A DNA stretch of 64,000 nucleotides from Rathayibacter sp. VKM Ac-2759 (GCF_009834225.1 NZ_CP047176.1:310001-374000), one strand, 5' to 3'. Numbered from the stretch's first letter, positions 49,631 through 59,244 are shown. The notes: generated from the sequence alone by a model not told the origin. Made by a program: numbers and translations.

Positions 49631-51337
49631 ATGAGAAACACCCGCACCGCCAAGCCCGCGCGCCATCACCTCGAGCTCCCCACGCCGAAGCCCCTCGAGA
49701 AGGGCGGGATGCGCATCACTCCGCTCGGCGGACTCGGCGAGATCGGTCGCAACATGACCGTCTTCGAGCACAAGGGCAAGCTGCTCATCGTCGACTGCGG
49801 CGTCCTCTTCCCCGAGGAGAACCAGCCCGGCATCGACGTGATCCTCCCCGACTTCGCCGCGATCCGCTCGCGCCTGAAGGACATCGAGGCGATCGTGCTC
49901 ACCCACGGTCACGAGGACCACATCGGCGGCGTCCCCTACCTCCTCAAGGAGCGCGGCGACATCCCGATCATCGCCTCGACCTTCACGCTCGCGCTGATCA
50001 GCGCGAAGCTGCAGGAGCACCGCATCACCCCGCGCACCCGCCCGGTCAAGGAGGGCGACCGCGTCGACGCGGGCGTCTTCGACCTCGAGTTCCTCGCGGT
50101 GAACCACTCCATCCCCGACGGCCTCGCCGTCGCGATCCGCACCGAGGCCGGCCTCGTGCTGCACACCGGCGACTTCAAGATGGACCAGTTCCCGCTCGAC
50201 GGGCGCACCACCGACCTCCCCGGCTTCGCGCGCCTCGGCGACGAGGGAGTCGACCTCTTCCTCGTCGACTCGACCAACGCCGACGTGCCCGGCTTCGCGA
50301 TCTCGGAGGGCGACCTCGCCCCCGCGATCGACCAGGTGTTCCGCACCGCCCCGCGCCGCATCGTCGTCTCGAGCTTCGCGAGCCACGTCCACCGCATCCA
50401 GCAGGTGCTCGACGCCGCCCACAAGCACGGCCGCAAGGTCGCCTTCGTCGGCCGCTCGATGGTGCGCAACATGGGCATCGCCGCCGAGCTCGGCTACCTC
50501 AAGATCCCCGCGGGCCTCGTGGTCGACATGAAGGTGCTCGAGAAGCTCCCGGCGACCGAGATCGTGATGATCTGCACCGGGTCGCAGGGCGAGCCGATGG
50601 CCGCGCTGTCGCGCATGGCCAACAAGGACCACATCATCGACATCGGCCCGGGCGACACCGTGCTGCTGGCCAGCTCGCTCATCCCCGGCAACGAGAACGC
50701 GATCTACCGGATCATCAACGCGTTCACCCGCTGGGGCGCCACCGTCGTGCACAAGGGCAACGCCAAGGTGCACGTCTCGGGTCACGCCAGCGCGGGCGAG
50801 CTCGCCTACTGCTACAACATCCTCCGCCCGACCGCCGTGCTCCCCGTGCACGGCGAGTGGCGCCACCTCACCGCCAACGCGGCGATCGCGACCCGCACCG
50901 GGATCGACGAGAAGAACGTCTTCGTCATCGAGGACGGCGTCTCGATCGACCTCGTCAAGGGCCGCTCGCGCGTCAGCGGACGCATCCCGGCCGACCAGAT
51001 CCTGGTCGACGGCACCACGATGGGCGTCGCCACCGAGGACGCGATGATCGACCGCCGCGTGCTCGCGGAGGAGGGCGCCATCACGGTGCTCGCCATCGTC
51101 GACCTCGACCGCGGCACGCTCGGCGAGCCGGTCGAGTTCTTCACCCGCGGCTTCGTCGAGGAGCCGGGCTGGAAGGACAACGCCAGCAAGGCGATCGACG
51201 ACGCGGTGCTGCAGGCCGCCGGCAAGCCGACCGAGCGCGAGGCGATCGAGGCCCTGATCACCCGCACCCTCGGTCGCTGGCTGACCCGCCGCCACCGCCG
51301 CAACCCGGTGATCACCACCATCGTCGTCGAGGAGTAG
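49631..51337 (+). CDS. rnj: Ribonuclease J
   Basis: A 568-residue metallo-beta-lactamase/beta-CASP nuclease. The zinc motif is HGHEDH (H92, H94, D96, H97). ALAVNHSIPDGLAVAIRT-type and VLHTGDFKMDQFP segments carry further metal ligands. The beta-CASP domain includes VSSFASHVHRIQQVLDAA and the HVSGHASAGEL block, and the C-terminal domain ends RRHRRNPVITTIVVEE. It degrades and matures RNA in the cytosol. The short N-terminal tail (about 25 residues) is typical of actinobacteria. ATG 49631 has a weak GGAAAG. It lacks its usual upstream neighbour dapA here. Confidence 0.95.
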   Translation: MRNTRTAKPARHHLELPTPKPLEKGGMRITPLGGLGEIGRNMTVFEHKGKLLIVDCGVLFPEENQPGIDVILPDFAAIRSRLKDIEAIVLTHGHEDHIGGVPYLLKERGDIPIIASTFTLALISAKLQEHRITPRTRPVKEGDRVDAGVFDLEFLAVNHSIPDGLAVAIRTEAGLVLHTGDFKMDQFPLDGRTTDLPGFARLGDEGVDLFLVDSTNADVPGFAISEGDLAPAIDQVFRTAPRRIVVSSFASHVHRIQQVLDAAHKHGRKVAFVGRSMVRNMGIAAELGYLKIPAGLVVDMKVLEKLPATEIVMICTGSQGEPMAALSRMANKDHIIDIGPGDTVLLASSLIPGNENAIYRIINAFTRWGATVVHKGNAKVHVSGHASAGELAYCYNILRPTAVLPVHGEWRHLTANAAIATRTGIDEKNVFVIEDGVSIDLVKGRSRVSGRIPADQILVDGTTMGVATEDAMIDRRVLAEEGAITVLAIVDLDRGTLGEPVEFFTRGFVEEPGWKDNASKAIDDAVLQAAGKPTEREAIEALITRTLGRWLTRRHRRNPVITTIVVEE

Positions 51338-51372
51338 CCCGAGTCGGGCGGTCGCGCCCCGACAGCTCCCTC

Positions 51373-51438
51373 ACAACCAAGGCTGGAAGGCCGGAACCGC
51401 TGGATCCTCGGCGGAACCGGCCTTCCAGCCTTGGTTGT
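51373..51438. repeat. Perfect 22-bp inverted repeat after RNase J
   Basis: The 22-nt arm at 51373-51394 is perfectly complementary to 51417-51438, with a 22-nt loop that can itself pair CCGC with GCGG. It starts ACAAC and ends GTTGTGCGGC, like the inverted repeat at 46261. It could end rnj transcription, although there is no U-tract. Confidence 0.85.
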
Positions 51439-51535
51439 GCGGCCCGCGCGGCGCGGATCGGCGCTTGTCCGGGCGGGAGGGGTGCGGGAGGCTGTCCGCG
51501 TCGGCACGGTCGCCGGCGGTCACGGGAGGCACACC

Positions 51536-52084
51536 ATGCGCACGCTCACCGCGGGGCTCTTCATGTCGGTCGACGGGGTCGTCGAGTGGCCGAACCTCTT
51601 CCAGTTCGACAGCTTCGACGCCGAGCTGGGCGCGATGATGGGGCGGATGATCGGCTCCGTCGACACCGCCGTCCTCGGGCGCGCGGGCTACGAGGAGTGG
51701 TCGCAGTACTGGCCGAGCGCGCCGGCCGACGACCCGTTCGGCTCCTTCATCAACCCGATCGAGAAGTACGTCGCCTCGACGACCCTCCGAGGCCCGCTCG
51801 AGTGGAACGCGACTCTCATCGAGGGCGATGTCGCCGAGTTCCTCACGCGCCTCAAGCAGACCGACGGAGGCGAGATCTCGCTCTTCTCGAGCATCTCGCT
51901 GACCCGCTCGCTGCTCTTCGCGGGCGTGCTCGACGAGCTGACCCTGATGATCCACCCCGTGATCGCCGGCGCCGGTCGCCGCCTGTTCGAGCCGGGCGAC
52001 CCGGCGACGCGGCTGGAGCTGCGCGACTCCGTCACCACCAGCGCCGGCAACGCGGTGCTCACCTACGCTGTGCGCGCGACCTGA
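51536..52084 (+). CDS. Dihydrofolate reductase family protein (RibD C-terminal type)
   Basis: A 182-residue protein of the RibD-C/DHFR-like fold. TAGLFMSVDGVVEWP is the typical start, TAVLGRAGYEEW and LFSSISLTRSLLFAGVLDELTLMIHPVIAGAGRRLF are the NADPH-binding core. Members reduce various heterocycles. The specific substrate is unknown. ATG 51536 has GGGAGG 7 nt upstream. It is rightward, 200 bp after RNase J. Confidence 0.88.
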   Translation: MRTLTAGLFMSVDGVVEWPNLFQFDSFDAELGAMMGRMIGSVDTAVLGRAGYEEWSQYWPSAPADDPFGSFINPIEKYVASTTLRGPLEWNATLIEGDVAEFLTRLKQTDGGEISLFSSISLTRSLLFAGVLDELTLMIHPVIAGAGRRLFEPGDPATRLELRDSVTTSAGNAVLTYAVRAT

Positions 52085-52100
52085 CGCGCGACGATCCTCG

Positions 52101-52127
52101 CCCAACGAATTCGTTGGGTGATAGTCT
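52101..52127 (+). promoter_or_regulatory. Operator and -10 box of the Xre/RES pair
   Basis: CCCAACGAATTCGTTGGG (52101-52118) is a perfect 18-bp palindrome. It is followed 3 nt later by the -10-like TAGTCT (52122-52127), about 44 bp before the antitoxin start. An antitoxin dimer bound here would cover the -35 region and repress its own operon. Confidence 0.7.
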
Positions 52128-52170
52128 TCGGAATCCGGCTTGCGCTGCCATTCACCGACCGAGGAGTTCC

Positions 52171-52692
52171 GTGACATCCGTCGAACGTCAGAATGCTCCC
52201 ACTCGAGTGACGGTTTCCACCGGCCGCAGCGCGTCGGGCGCTGGCAGCGGCACCGCGAAGACATCGCACATCGCTCCTGAGGGGTCAGCGTTCCGGGGAT
52301 CGAAGCGGCCGGTGTCTGTTACGACGCGCACTCGCGCGACGCGCAGAAGCGTTCCGAGCTCGGCGAGATCGATACCGCAGGCGAGGGAACGAGCGGCGTT
52401 CCTGATCGAGTCGCTGGGCAGCGGAGTGGAGGTCGCGAAGCTTCTCGACGTGAATCGCAGTCAGCCGTCCCAGTGGAGCAATGGGCAGGAGCATCCGGGC
52501 CCGCGAACCGCGCAGATGCTGCTCGACCTCGACTATGTCGTCGCGAAAGCACTCCAGGCGTGGTCTCCGAAGGCAGCGATCGACTGGCTCAGCGGGTCCA
52601 ACTCGGTCCTCGACGGGGCACGCCCGATCGATGTGCTCAAGATGTCGGGGAGCGGTGAGGTCATCAAGGCCCTCGACATCGCCATGGCCTAG
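52171..52692 (+). CDS. Xre/MbcA/ParS-type antitoxin
   Basis: A 173-residue protein. Residues 1-65 are basic and Ser/Thr-rich, probably disordered. A helix-turn-helix (AAFLIESLGSGVEVAKLLDVNRSQPSQWSNG) and the C-terminal toxin-binding region follow (WSPKAAIDWLSGSNSVLDGARPIDVLK). The PIDVLK-like end is the hallmark of antitoxins paired with RES toxins. GTG 52171 has GAGGAG upstream. Its stop TAG is in the same frame as the toxin and one codon away. The long N-terminal tail is unusual for this family. Confidence 0.87.
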   Translation: MTSVERQNAPTRVTVSTGRSASGAGSGTAKTSHIAPEGSAFRGSKRPVSVTTRTRATRRSVPSSARSIPQARERAAFLIESLGSGVEVAKLLDVNRSQPSQWSNGQEHPGPRTAQMLLDLDYVVAKALQAWSPKAAIDWLSGSNSVLDGARPIDVLKMSGSGEVIKALDIAMA

Positions 52693-52695
52693 GAG

Positions 52696-53271
52696 GTGCT
52701 GGTCTACCGGGTCTTCGGACACGATCCTCACGCGCCCGCGGGAGAGCCCGGACACGAGGACTTCGTGTACCGACCGGCGCAAGGTGCTTCACGGCTGGAC
52801 AACGCGTCGTCGTACGTGACCTGGTACTACGGCTTCACCCCTGAAGTGGCCGTCGGCGAGGCCTTCGGGGATCTGGCGCAGTGGTCGGACGACATGTTCG
52901 AGACCCCGTGGCTCCCCACCGGTCGCCGAGTGCTCGGGACGTTCGAGATCCCGGATGCCACACCACTCCTCGACCTCGACGACGCCGCCAACCTCGTCGA
53001 GCGTTCGCTGCGGCCGACTCAGGTCGTCACGCGAGTGCGATCGACGAGCCAGTCCTGGGCCCTGAACATATTCCGAGAGCAGCGAAACGGCGGTCGGCGA
53101 TGGGATGGAGTCCGCTGGTGGTCCTACCATCGGCCGCAGTGGACCGTCTTCGGGATCTGGACGGTGGACCCCGATCCGCCGCTGCACCGCCTCGTGAAGG
53201 TGGAACGCCTTGCGAGGACTCACCCTGCGGTCGCTTCGGCGCAGGGCACGCTCGCCAAGCTCTGGCACTAG
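52696..53271 (+). CDS. RES domain toxin
   Basis: A 191-residue RES-domain protein. The N-terminal VYRVFGHDP holds the first conserved Arg, YYGFTPEVAVGEAFG gives the central element, and SQSWALNIFREQRNGGRRWDGVRWWSY is the family core with the conserved Ser, Arg and Asn. RES toxins cleave or modify NAD. GTG 52696 is the only start that preserves the first strand, yet the AGGAGG at 52691-52696 is too close to it. Translation may come from termination-reinitiation at the antitoxin stop. Confidence 0.88.
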   Translation: MLVYRVFGHDPHAPAGEPGHEDFVYRPAQGASRLDNASSYVTWYYGFTPEVAVGEAFGDLAQWSDDMFETPWLPTGRRVLGTFEIPDATPLLDLDDAANLVERSLRPTQVVTRVRSTSQSWALNIFREQRNGGRRWDGVRWWSYHRPQWTVFGIWTVDPDPPLHRLVKVERLARTHPAVASAQGTLAKLWH

Positions 53272-53414
53272 AACACTGCCGAGGGGGTCGGTTCTGCCGC
53301 TCAAGGCAACGGGACTCGTCTCGGAAGAGTGACCCGGGGCTCCTCCCCAGGAACTGCCCGTTAGGGATCCGTATGGATGCGCGGGATCCGGGCTCGCGCG
53401 CCCGATCGGGCGAG

Positions 53415-53420
53415 TAGAAC
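53415..53420 (+). promoter_or_regulatory. -10 box of a leaderless transcript (TAGAAC)
   Basis: TAGAAC ends 6 nt before GTG 53427. No ribosome site is present. Confidence 0.55.
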
Positions 53421-53426
53421 AGACCA

Positions 53427-55412
53427 GTGACCTCCTCCCTCGTCCGCGGCGACGCCGACGCCCTCGAACCCTCGCCGCTGCGCACGGCGCGTCCCGGCGG
53501 CCTGCGGGCGTGGCTGCTCGAGGGCCTGCGCGAGAACGCGGGCACCCATCCCGGCCCGCACTCCACCACCGAGAAGACGCACTCGTGGTGGCGGGTGATG
53601 TGCCTGACCGGCGTCGACTACTTCTCGACCCTGGGCTACCAGCCCGCGATCGCGGCGCTGGCCGCAGGGCTCCTCTCGCCGCTCGCGACGATCGTGCTCG
53701 TGCTGCTGACGTTGTTCGGTGCGCTGCCGGTCTACCGCCGGGTCGCGAGGGAGAGCTTCCGCGGCGAGGGCTCGATCGCGATGCTCGAGCGGCTGCTGCC
53801 GTGGTGGGGCGGCAAGCTCTTCGTGCTGGTGCTGCTGGGCTTCGCGGCGACCGACTTCATGATCACGATCACGCTGAGCGCGGCCGACGCCACGGCCCAC
53901 GCGGTCGAGAACCCGTTCGCCCCGGAGTGGTTCCACGGCGCCGAGGTGCCGCTCACCCTGGGCCTGATCACCCTGCTCGCGATCGTGTTCCTCCGCGGCT
54001 TCAGGGAGGCGATCACGATCGCGGTCGTGCTCGTCGCGGCGTTCCTCGTGCTCAACGCCGTCGTGATCGTCGTCGCGCTCGCGCACGTCGCCGAGAACCC
54101 GGTGGTCGTCAGCGACTGGTGGTCGGCCCTGAACACGCAGCACGGCAACCCGCTGATCATGGTGGGCATCGCGCTGATCGTGTTCCCCAAGCTCGCGCTC
54201 GGGCTCTCGGGGTTCGAGACCGGCGTGGCCGTGATGCCGCAGATCCGCGGTGAGGCGGGCGACACCGAGGCGGACCCGGCCGGCCGGATCCGCGGCGCCA
54301 AGCGGCTGCTGATCACGGCCGCGGTCACGATGTCGGCGTTCCTGATCACGTCGAGCTTCGTCACGACCCTGCTGATCCCGCAGGCCGAGTTCCGGTCGGG
54401 CGGGCAGGCGAACGGCCGCGCCCTGGCCTACCTCGCGCACGAGTACCTCGGTGAGGCGTTCGGCACCGTCTACGACATCAGCACGATCTGCATCCTCTGG
54501 TTCGCGGGCGCCTCGGCGATGGCGGGGCTGCTCAACATCGTGCCGCGCTACCTCCCGCGCTACGGGATGGCACCGCAATGGGCCGCCGCCGTCCGCCCGC
54601 TCGTGCTGGTGTTCACGGTCATCGCCTTCGTCATCACCATCCTCTTCAGGGCCGACGTCGACGCCCAGGGCGGGGCCTACGCCACCGGCGTGCTGGTGCT
54701 GATCACCTCCGCGTCCGTCGCCGTGTTCCTCTCGGCCAAGCGCAAGAAGCAGCGCAAGCGCTCGATCGGATTCGCGGTCATCGCGCTGGTCTTCGTCTAC
54801 ACGACGGTGGTCAACGTGGTCGAGCGGCCCGACGGCGTGCGGATCGCGGGCGTGTTCATCCTCGGCATCCTCACGGTGTCCCTGATCTCGCGGGTCCAGC
54901 GCTCGTTCCAGCTGCGGGCGACGTCGGTGACCTTCGACGCCGCCGCGCTCGACTTCGTCACCTCCGACGCCGACGAGTACGGCGTGATCCGCGTGCTCGC
55001 GAACGAGCCCGACGACGGCTCCGAGGCCGAGTACCGGCAGAAGCTGGCGGAGGAGCACCAGCACAGCAACCTGCCGCGGCGCTCGCCGGTGCTGTTCCTC
55101 GAGGTGCAGGCGACCGACTCGTCCGACTTCGAGGAGGACCTGCAGGTGCGCGGCGAGGTCCGGCACGGGTTCCGCGTGCTGACGGTCACCTCCGGCACCA
55201 TCCCGAACACGATCGCGACGGTGCTGCTCGAGATCCGCGATCTGACCGGGGTGATCCCCGAGGTCTACTTCGAGTGGACCGAGGGCGACCCGCTGACCAA
55301 CATGTTCCGCTTCCTGATCACCGGCACCGGCGAGGTGGCGCCGGTCACCCGCGAGGTGCTGCGCCGCTCCGAGCCGCGCCGCTCGCGGCGGCCGGGCGTG
55401 CACGTGGGCTGA
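53427..55412 (+). CDS. APC family amino-acid/cation transporter
   Basis: A 661-residue permease with twelve predicted helices ([49 protein letters not shown]) and a soluble C-terminal domain of about 170 residues ([38 protein letters not shown]). The signature [10 protein letters not shown] and FETGVAVMP are typical of an actinobacterial APC group whose substrates are not settled. The long cytoplasmic tail may be regulatory. The start GTG 53427 is leaderless. It is convergent with the following MFS gene, 4 bp apart. Confidence 0.85.
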   Translation: MTSSLVRGDADALEPSPLRTARPGGLRAWLLEGLRENAGTHPGPHSTTEKTHSWWRVMCLTGVDYFSTLGYQPAIAALAAGLLSPLATIVLVLLTLFGALPVYRRVARESFRGEGSIAMLERLLPWWGGKLFVLVLLGFAATDFMITITLSAADATAHAVENPFAPEWFHGAEVPLTLGLITLLAIVFLRGFREAITIAVVLVAAFLVLNAVVIVVALAHVAENPVVVSDWWSALNTQHGNPLIMVGIALIVFPKLALGLSGFETGVAVMPQIRGEAGDTEADPAGRIRGAKRLLITAAVTMSAFLITSSFVTTLLIPQAEFRSGGQANGRALAYLAHEYLGEAFGTVYDISTICILWFAGASAMAGLLNIVPRYLPRYGMAPQWAAAVRPLVLVFTVIAFVITILFRADVDAQGGAYATGVLVLITSASVAVFLSAKRKKQRKRSIGFAVIALVFVYTTVVNVVERPDGVRIAGVFILGILTVSLISRVQRSFQLRATSVTFDAAALDFVTSDADEYGVIRVLANEPDDGSEAEYRQKLAEEHQHSNLPRRSPVLFLEVQATDSSDFEEDLQVRGEVRHGFRVLTVTSGTIPNTIATVLLEIRDLTGVIPEVYFEWTEGDPLTNMFRFLITGTGEVAPVTREVLRRSEPRRSRRPGVHVG

Positions 55413-55416
55413 GGCG

Positions 55417-56868
55417 TCAGTCGCGCACCGTCGACAGCGGCTCGGTGATGCTCTCGAGGCTGCGGCGCTCGGCGTCGACGCCGAAGACGAGCGCGACGAC
55501 TCCGCCCACGATCATCACGGCCGCGCCGACGTAGTAGCCGACGGTGAGGGGGCCGCGGTCGCTGCCGTCGCCGATCAGCACGCCGTAGAGGGTGGGCGCC
55601 ACGGCACCGGCGATCTGGCCGAGGGTGAAGAAGTACGAGATCGCCTGGCTGCGCAGCTCGAGCGGGAAGATCTCGCTCACCGTGAGGTACGCGCTCGAGG
55701 CGCCCGCCGAGGCGAAGAAGAACGACACGCACCAGAGGACCGTCTGCGTCGTCGCCGTCAGCACGTCCATGCTGAACAGCAGTGCCGAGAGCGCGAGCAC
55801 GGCGCCCGAGATCCCGTAGGTGAGGAAGATCATCTTCCGCCGGCCCCACACGTCGAAGAGGTGGCCGAGTACCAGCGGGCCGACCAGGTTGCCGATCGCG
55901 AACGGGAAGAAGAAGTACGAGACCGCGCTCTGCTCCACTCCGTAGAAGTTCTCGAGCACCAGCGCGTAGGTGAAGAAGATCGCGTTGTAGAGGAAGGACT
56001 GCGTGATCATCATGGTCGCGCCGACCAGCGTCCGCTTCGGGTACTGCCTGATCAGCACGCGCGCGATGGTGCGGAACGGGATGCTCTCGGTCGCCTTGAC
56101 CGTGATGGCCTTCGAGTCGTCGACCGGCTCGATCGTGCCTCCCTCGGCCGTGACCCGGCGCTCGATCTCGTCGACCGTGCGCTCCGCCTCCTCCTCGCGG
56201 CCGTGCGTCATCAGCCAGCGCGGGCTCTCGGGGATGTGCCGGCGGAGGTAGATGATCGCGAGCCCGAGGATCGGACCGAGGAAGAAGCCGAGGCGCCAGC
56301 CGACGTTCTCGGCGAAGATCTGGTCGTTGAGGAAGAACAGGTTCGCCGCGGAGCCGAGCGCCGCGCCTCCCCAGTACGTGCCGTTGATCGCGATGTCGAC
56401 CCGGCCGCGGTACTTCGACGGGATGAGCTCGTCGATGGCCGAGTTGATCGCCGCGTACTCGCCGCCGATGCCCATGCCCGCGAAGAAGCGGAACACGGCG
56501 AGGAACAGGTAGTTCGGCGCGAGACCCGCCAGCCCGCTGGCGACGAGGTAGATCACCAGGGTGAGGATGAAGAGCTTGCGCCGCCCGAGCCGGTCGCTGA
56601 GCCGCCCGAAGATCAGCGCCCCGACGATCTGGCCGACCAGGTAGACCGTCCCGAGCACACCCACCTGCGCGGCCGAGAGGTCGAACTCCTTCGCGAACCC
56701 GGCGCTCGCGACGATCTGGATCTCGAGGCCGTCGAGCACCCACGAGAAGCCGAGTCCGACCACGATCGACCAGTGGAACCGCGTCCACGGGAGCCTGTCG
56801 ATGCGGGCCGGGACGAGGCTGCGCACCGGACCCTTCGCGTCACGAGACTCGGTCGTATCCGTCGACAT
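55417..56868 (-). CDS. MFS transporter, sugar/metabolite:proton symporter type
   Basis: A 483-residue permease with 12 helices. GRLSDRLGRRKLFILTL and GHLFDVWGRRKMIFLTY are the two major-facilitator cytoplasmic loops, and IPESPRWLMTHGREEEAERTVDEIE is the sugar-porter motif after helix 6. The long loop (SKAITVKATESIPFRTI) separates the halves. ATG 56868 has AGGAGGG upstream. It is divergent from the SMP-30 lactonase, suggesting that it imports a sugar, sugar lactone or acid (inference). Confidence 0.9.
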   Translation of the reverse strand: MSTDTTESRDAKGPVRSLVPARIDRLPWTRFHWSIVVGLGFSWVLDGLEIQIVASAGFAKEFDLSAAQVGVLGTVYLVGQIVGALIFGRLSDRLGRRKLFILTLVIYLVASGLAGLAPNYLFLAVFRFFAGMGIGGEYAAINSAIDELIPSKYRGRVDIAINGTYWGGAALGSAANLFFLNDQIFAENVGWRLGFFLGPILGLAIIYLRRHIPESPRWLMTHGREEEAERTVDEIERRVTAEGGTIEPVDDSKAITVKATESIPFRTIARVLIRQYPKRTLVGATMMITQSFLYNAIFFTYALVLENFYGVEQSAVSYFFFPFAIGNLVGPLVLGHLFDVWGRRKMIFLTYGISGAVLALSALLFSMDVLTATTQTVLWCVSFFFASAGASSAYLTVSEIFPLELRSQAISYFFTLGQIAGAVAPTLYGVLIGDGSDRGPLTVGYYVGAAVMIVGGVVALVFGVDAERRSLESITEPLSTVRD

Positions 56869-57031
56869 GAGAACGCCCTCCTGTCGCCCCGGCTGCGGGT
56901 GCGGCGAGACGACGATAGACCCGTGCATCGCCGGGCTATGCACCCCTTGTCAGGCGGCGGGCTCCGGGTGTATCCCGTCGCGGACCCGGCGCCCGCCGTC
57001 AACCGCCCCCCGGCCTCCCCCCGCCCGCGGC

Positions 57032-57037
57032 TACGGT
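57032..57037 (+). promoter_or_regulatory. -10 box of a leaderless transcript (TACGGT)
   Basis: TACGGT ends 6 nt before ATG 57044. The gap GGGCGG is the same as at 8183-8188. Confidence 0.65.
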
Positions 57038-57043
57038 GGGCGG

Positions 57044-57916
57044 ATGATCGACGCGACGCCTGCGGGCACCCCTTCCTACGTCCTCAGCGAGGGCCCCGTC
57101 TGGGACGCCGGCACCGGCCGCGTCACCTGGGTCGACATCGAGTCGGGCGCCGTGCTCTCGGCGCCCCTCACCGCGGAGGGGATCGGAGCGATCTCGCGCA
57201 CCGACGTGGGCGAGCAGGTCGGCTGCGCCCTGCCGCTGGGCGACGGGCGCGTGCTCGTCGCGCTGACCCGGCGCCTCGCGATCCTCGAGGTCGACGGCTC
57301 GCTCACCCGCGGCTCCGAGCTGCTGCCCGAGGGGCACCGCTTCAACGACGGATCGATCGACCCGCAGGGCCGGCTCGTGGTCGGCTCGCTGACCCTCGGC
57401 GAGTCCGTGGGCGACGATGTGCTCCTCCGCCTCGAGCACGACGGCTCGGTGACGGTGCTCGACCACGACCTGAGGCTCTCCAACGGCCTCGGCTGGTCGC
57501 CCGACGGGTCGCTGATGTACTCGGTCGACACCGAGTCCGGAGTCGTCTACCGCCGGGCGTACCCCGACGGCGCCCGCGAGACGTTCCTCGAGCCGGAGGA
57601 GGGCGTGTTCATCGACGGGATGACGGTCGACGCGGAGGGCCGGCTGTGGTGCGCGATCTGGGGCGGCAGCGGCGTACGGGTCTACGACTCCGAGGGGAAG
57701 CTGCTCGAGGGCGAGGGGATCTCGGTCGACGCGCCGCACGTCTCGAGCATCGCGTTCGCGGGCGACGGGCTCGATGTGGCGGTCGTCTCCTCCGCCTCGC
57801 GCGACCTGTCGGCCGACGAGCGGGCGGCGCACGCCGCGGCGGGCGGACTGTGGCTGGCGCGGCCCGGCGCCCGCGGCCTGCCGGCGACGCGGTGGGTCGA
57901 GACGCGGCTGCCCTAG
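57044..57916 (+). CDS. SMP-30/gluconolactonase family hydrolase
   Basis: A 290-residue six-bladed beta-propeller lactonase. Metal ligands include the Glu in LSEGPVWD, Asn in GHRFNDGSID and LSNGLGWSPDGSLMY, and Asp in FIDGMTVDAEGRLW. It opens aldonolactones to aldonic acids in the cytosol. It is divergent from the sugar MFS transporter, which fits sugar-acid use. Start ATG 57044 is leaderless. Its stop overlaps that of the convergent CNNM/CorC gene by 4 nt (CTAG). Confidence 0.9.
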   Translation: MIDATPAGTPSYVLSEGPVWDAGTGRVTWVDIESGAVLSAPLTAEGIGAISRTDVGEQVGCALPLGDGRVLVALTRRLAILEVDGSLTRGSELLPEGHRFNDGSIDPQGRLVVGSLTLGESVGDDVLLRLEHDGSVTVLDHDLRLSNGLGWSPDGSLMYSVDTESGVVYRRAYPDGARETFLEPEEGVFIDGMTVDAEGRLWCAIWGGSGVRVYDSEGKLLEGEGISVDAPHVSSIAFAGDGLDVAVVSSASRDLSADERAAHAAAGGLWLARPGARGLPATRWVETRLP

Positions 57917-59238
57917 GAAGCGGCCCCGGGCTCCTCCGCAGCAGGGGCGGCAGACGCGGGCTGCGGCACGAGGGTGATGCGCGAGATCCGGTAGCGGTCG
58001 GTCTCGGCGATGCGGAGCAGGTGGTCGCCGACCACGAGCGAGTCGCCGACCACCGCGACGCGGCCGATGCGGTCGAGGATGTACCCGCCGACGGTCTCGT
58101 AGGGCCCCTCCGGCAGCTCGACGTGGAGCAGATCCTCGAGGTCCTCGAGGATCATGCCGCCGTCGATCTCGAGGAGGTTCTCGGCGGCCTTCGCGTCGCC
58201 CTCCTGGCGGGCGCCGTCGTACTCGTCGTAGATCTCGCCGACGAGCTCCTCGAGCAGGTCCTCGAGCGTGATGATGCCGTCGGTCCCGCCGTACTCGTCG
58301 ATGACGACGGCGATCTGGTGGCCGTCCTGGCGCATGGTGCGCAGCGCCGAGAGCACCTTCGTGGTGCCGGGCACGGCGAGCATCGGCCGGGTGATGTCGG
58401 CGACGGACCGGGGCGACTCCTCCGGGTACGCGGCCATCAGGTCGCGGACGTGCACGAAGCCGAGCACGTCGTCGAAGCTCTCGCCGACGACCGGGTAGCG
58501 CGAGTGCGGGGCCCCGAGGACGGCGCGGTACCCCTCCGCCACGGGCAGCTCGCCGCGGAGGAAGTCGACGTCGTGACGCGGGCGCATCACCTCGGCGACG
58601 CGGCGGTCGTCGGCGCGGAAGATGTCGGTGAGCAGGCGGCGGCTGTCCTCGTGGATCTCGGTGTTGCTCGAGATCATGTCGCGCACCTCGTCGGCCGAGA
58701 CGCTCTCGCCCTTCTCGCGGGGGTCGGCCCCGAGGAGGCGCACCACGGCGTCGGTCGACACCGACAGCAGCCAGATGACCGGGCGCATGAGGCGCGCGAG
58801 CCCGTTGAGCGGCGGGGCGAGGATCTTGGTGAACGCCACCGACTTCTGCATCGCGAGGCGCTTGGGCACGAGCTCGCCGAGCACGAGCGACAGGTAGGCG
58901 ATGACGAGCGTCATCGCGATGAGCGCGACGGTCGAGGCGGCGCCGGCCGAGAGGCCGAGCGACTGCAGCGGGGGCACGAGGTCGGGGGCGATCGTCGAGG
59001 CGCCGTACGCCGACGAGAAGAGGCCGGCGAGCGTCACGCCGATCTGCACCGCCGAGAGGAAGGTGTTGGGGTTGCGGACCAGCTCGGCGATGCGGCGCCC
59101 GCGCTCGCTGCCGGCCTCGATCGCGCGGACCTGGCTCTCGCGGAGGCTGACGATGGCCATCTCGGTGCCGGCGAAGACGCCTCCGATGAGCACGAACAGC
59201 ACGACGAGGCCGATGTTGAGGAGGGTGTCTAAGTCCAC
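57913..59238 (-). CDS. Hemolysin C/CNNM-type transporter protein with CBS pair
   Basis: A 441-residue protein. The N-terminal DUF21/CNNM membrane domain (about 1-180, with FAGTEMAIVSLRESQVRAIE and VIAYLSLVLGELVPKRLAMQ) is followed by a CBS pair (SRYPVVGESFDDVLGFVHVRDLM; HQIAVVIDEYGGTDGIITLEDLLEELVGEI) and a CorC_HlyC C-terminal domain. It probably exports magnesium or other divalent cations. GTG 59238 is leaderless. The C-terminus is a 15-residue Ala/Pro/Glu-rich tail. Confidence 0.9.
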   Translation of the reverse strand: MDLDTLLNIGLVVLFVLIGGVFAGTEMAIVSLRESQVRAIEAGSERGRRIAELVRNPNTFLSAVQIGVTLAGLFSSAYGASTIAPDLVPPLQSLGLSAGAASTVALIAMTLVIAYLSLVLGELVPKRLAMQKSVAFTKILAPPLNGLARLMRPVIWLLSVSTDAVVRLLGADPREKGESVSADEVRDMISSNTEIHEDSRRLLTDIFRADDRRVAEVMRPRHDVDFLRGELPVAEGYRAVLGAPHSRYPVVGESFDDVLGFVHVRDLMAAYPEESPRSVADITRPMLAVPGTTKVLSALRTMRQDGHQIAVVIDEYGGTDGIITLEDLLEELVGEIYDEYDGARQEGDAKAAENLLEIDGGMILEDLEDLLHVELPEGPYETVGGYILDRIGRVAVVGDSLVVGDHLLRIAETDRYRISRITLVPQPASAAPAAEEPGAAS

Positions 59239-59244
59239 CGAGCC

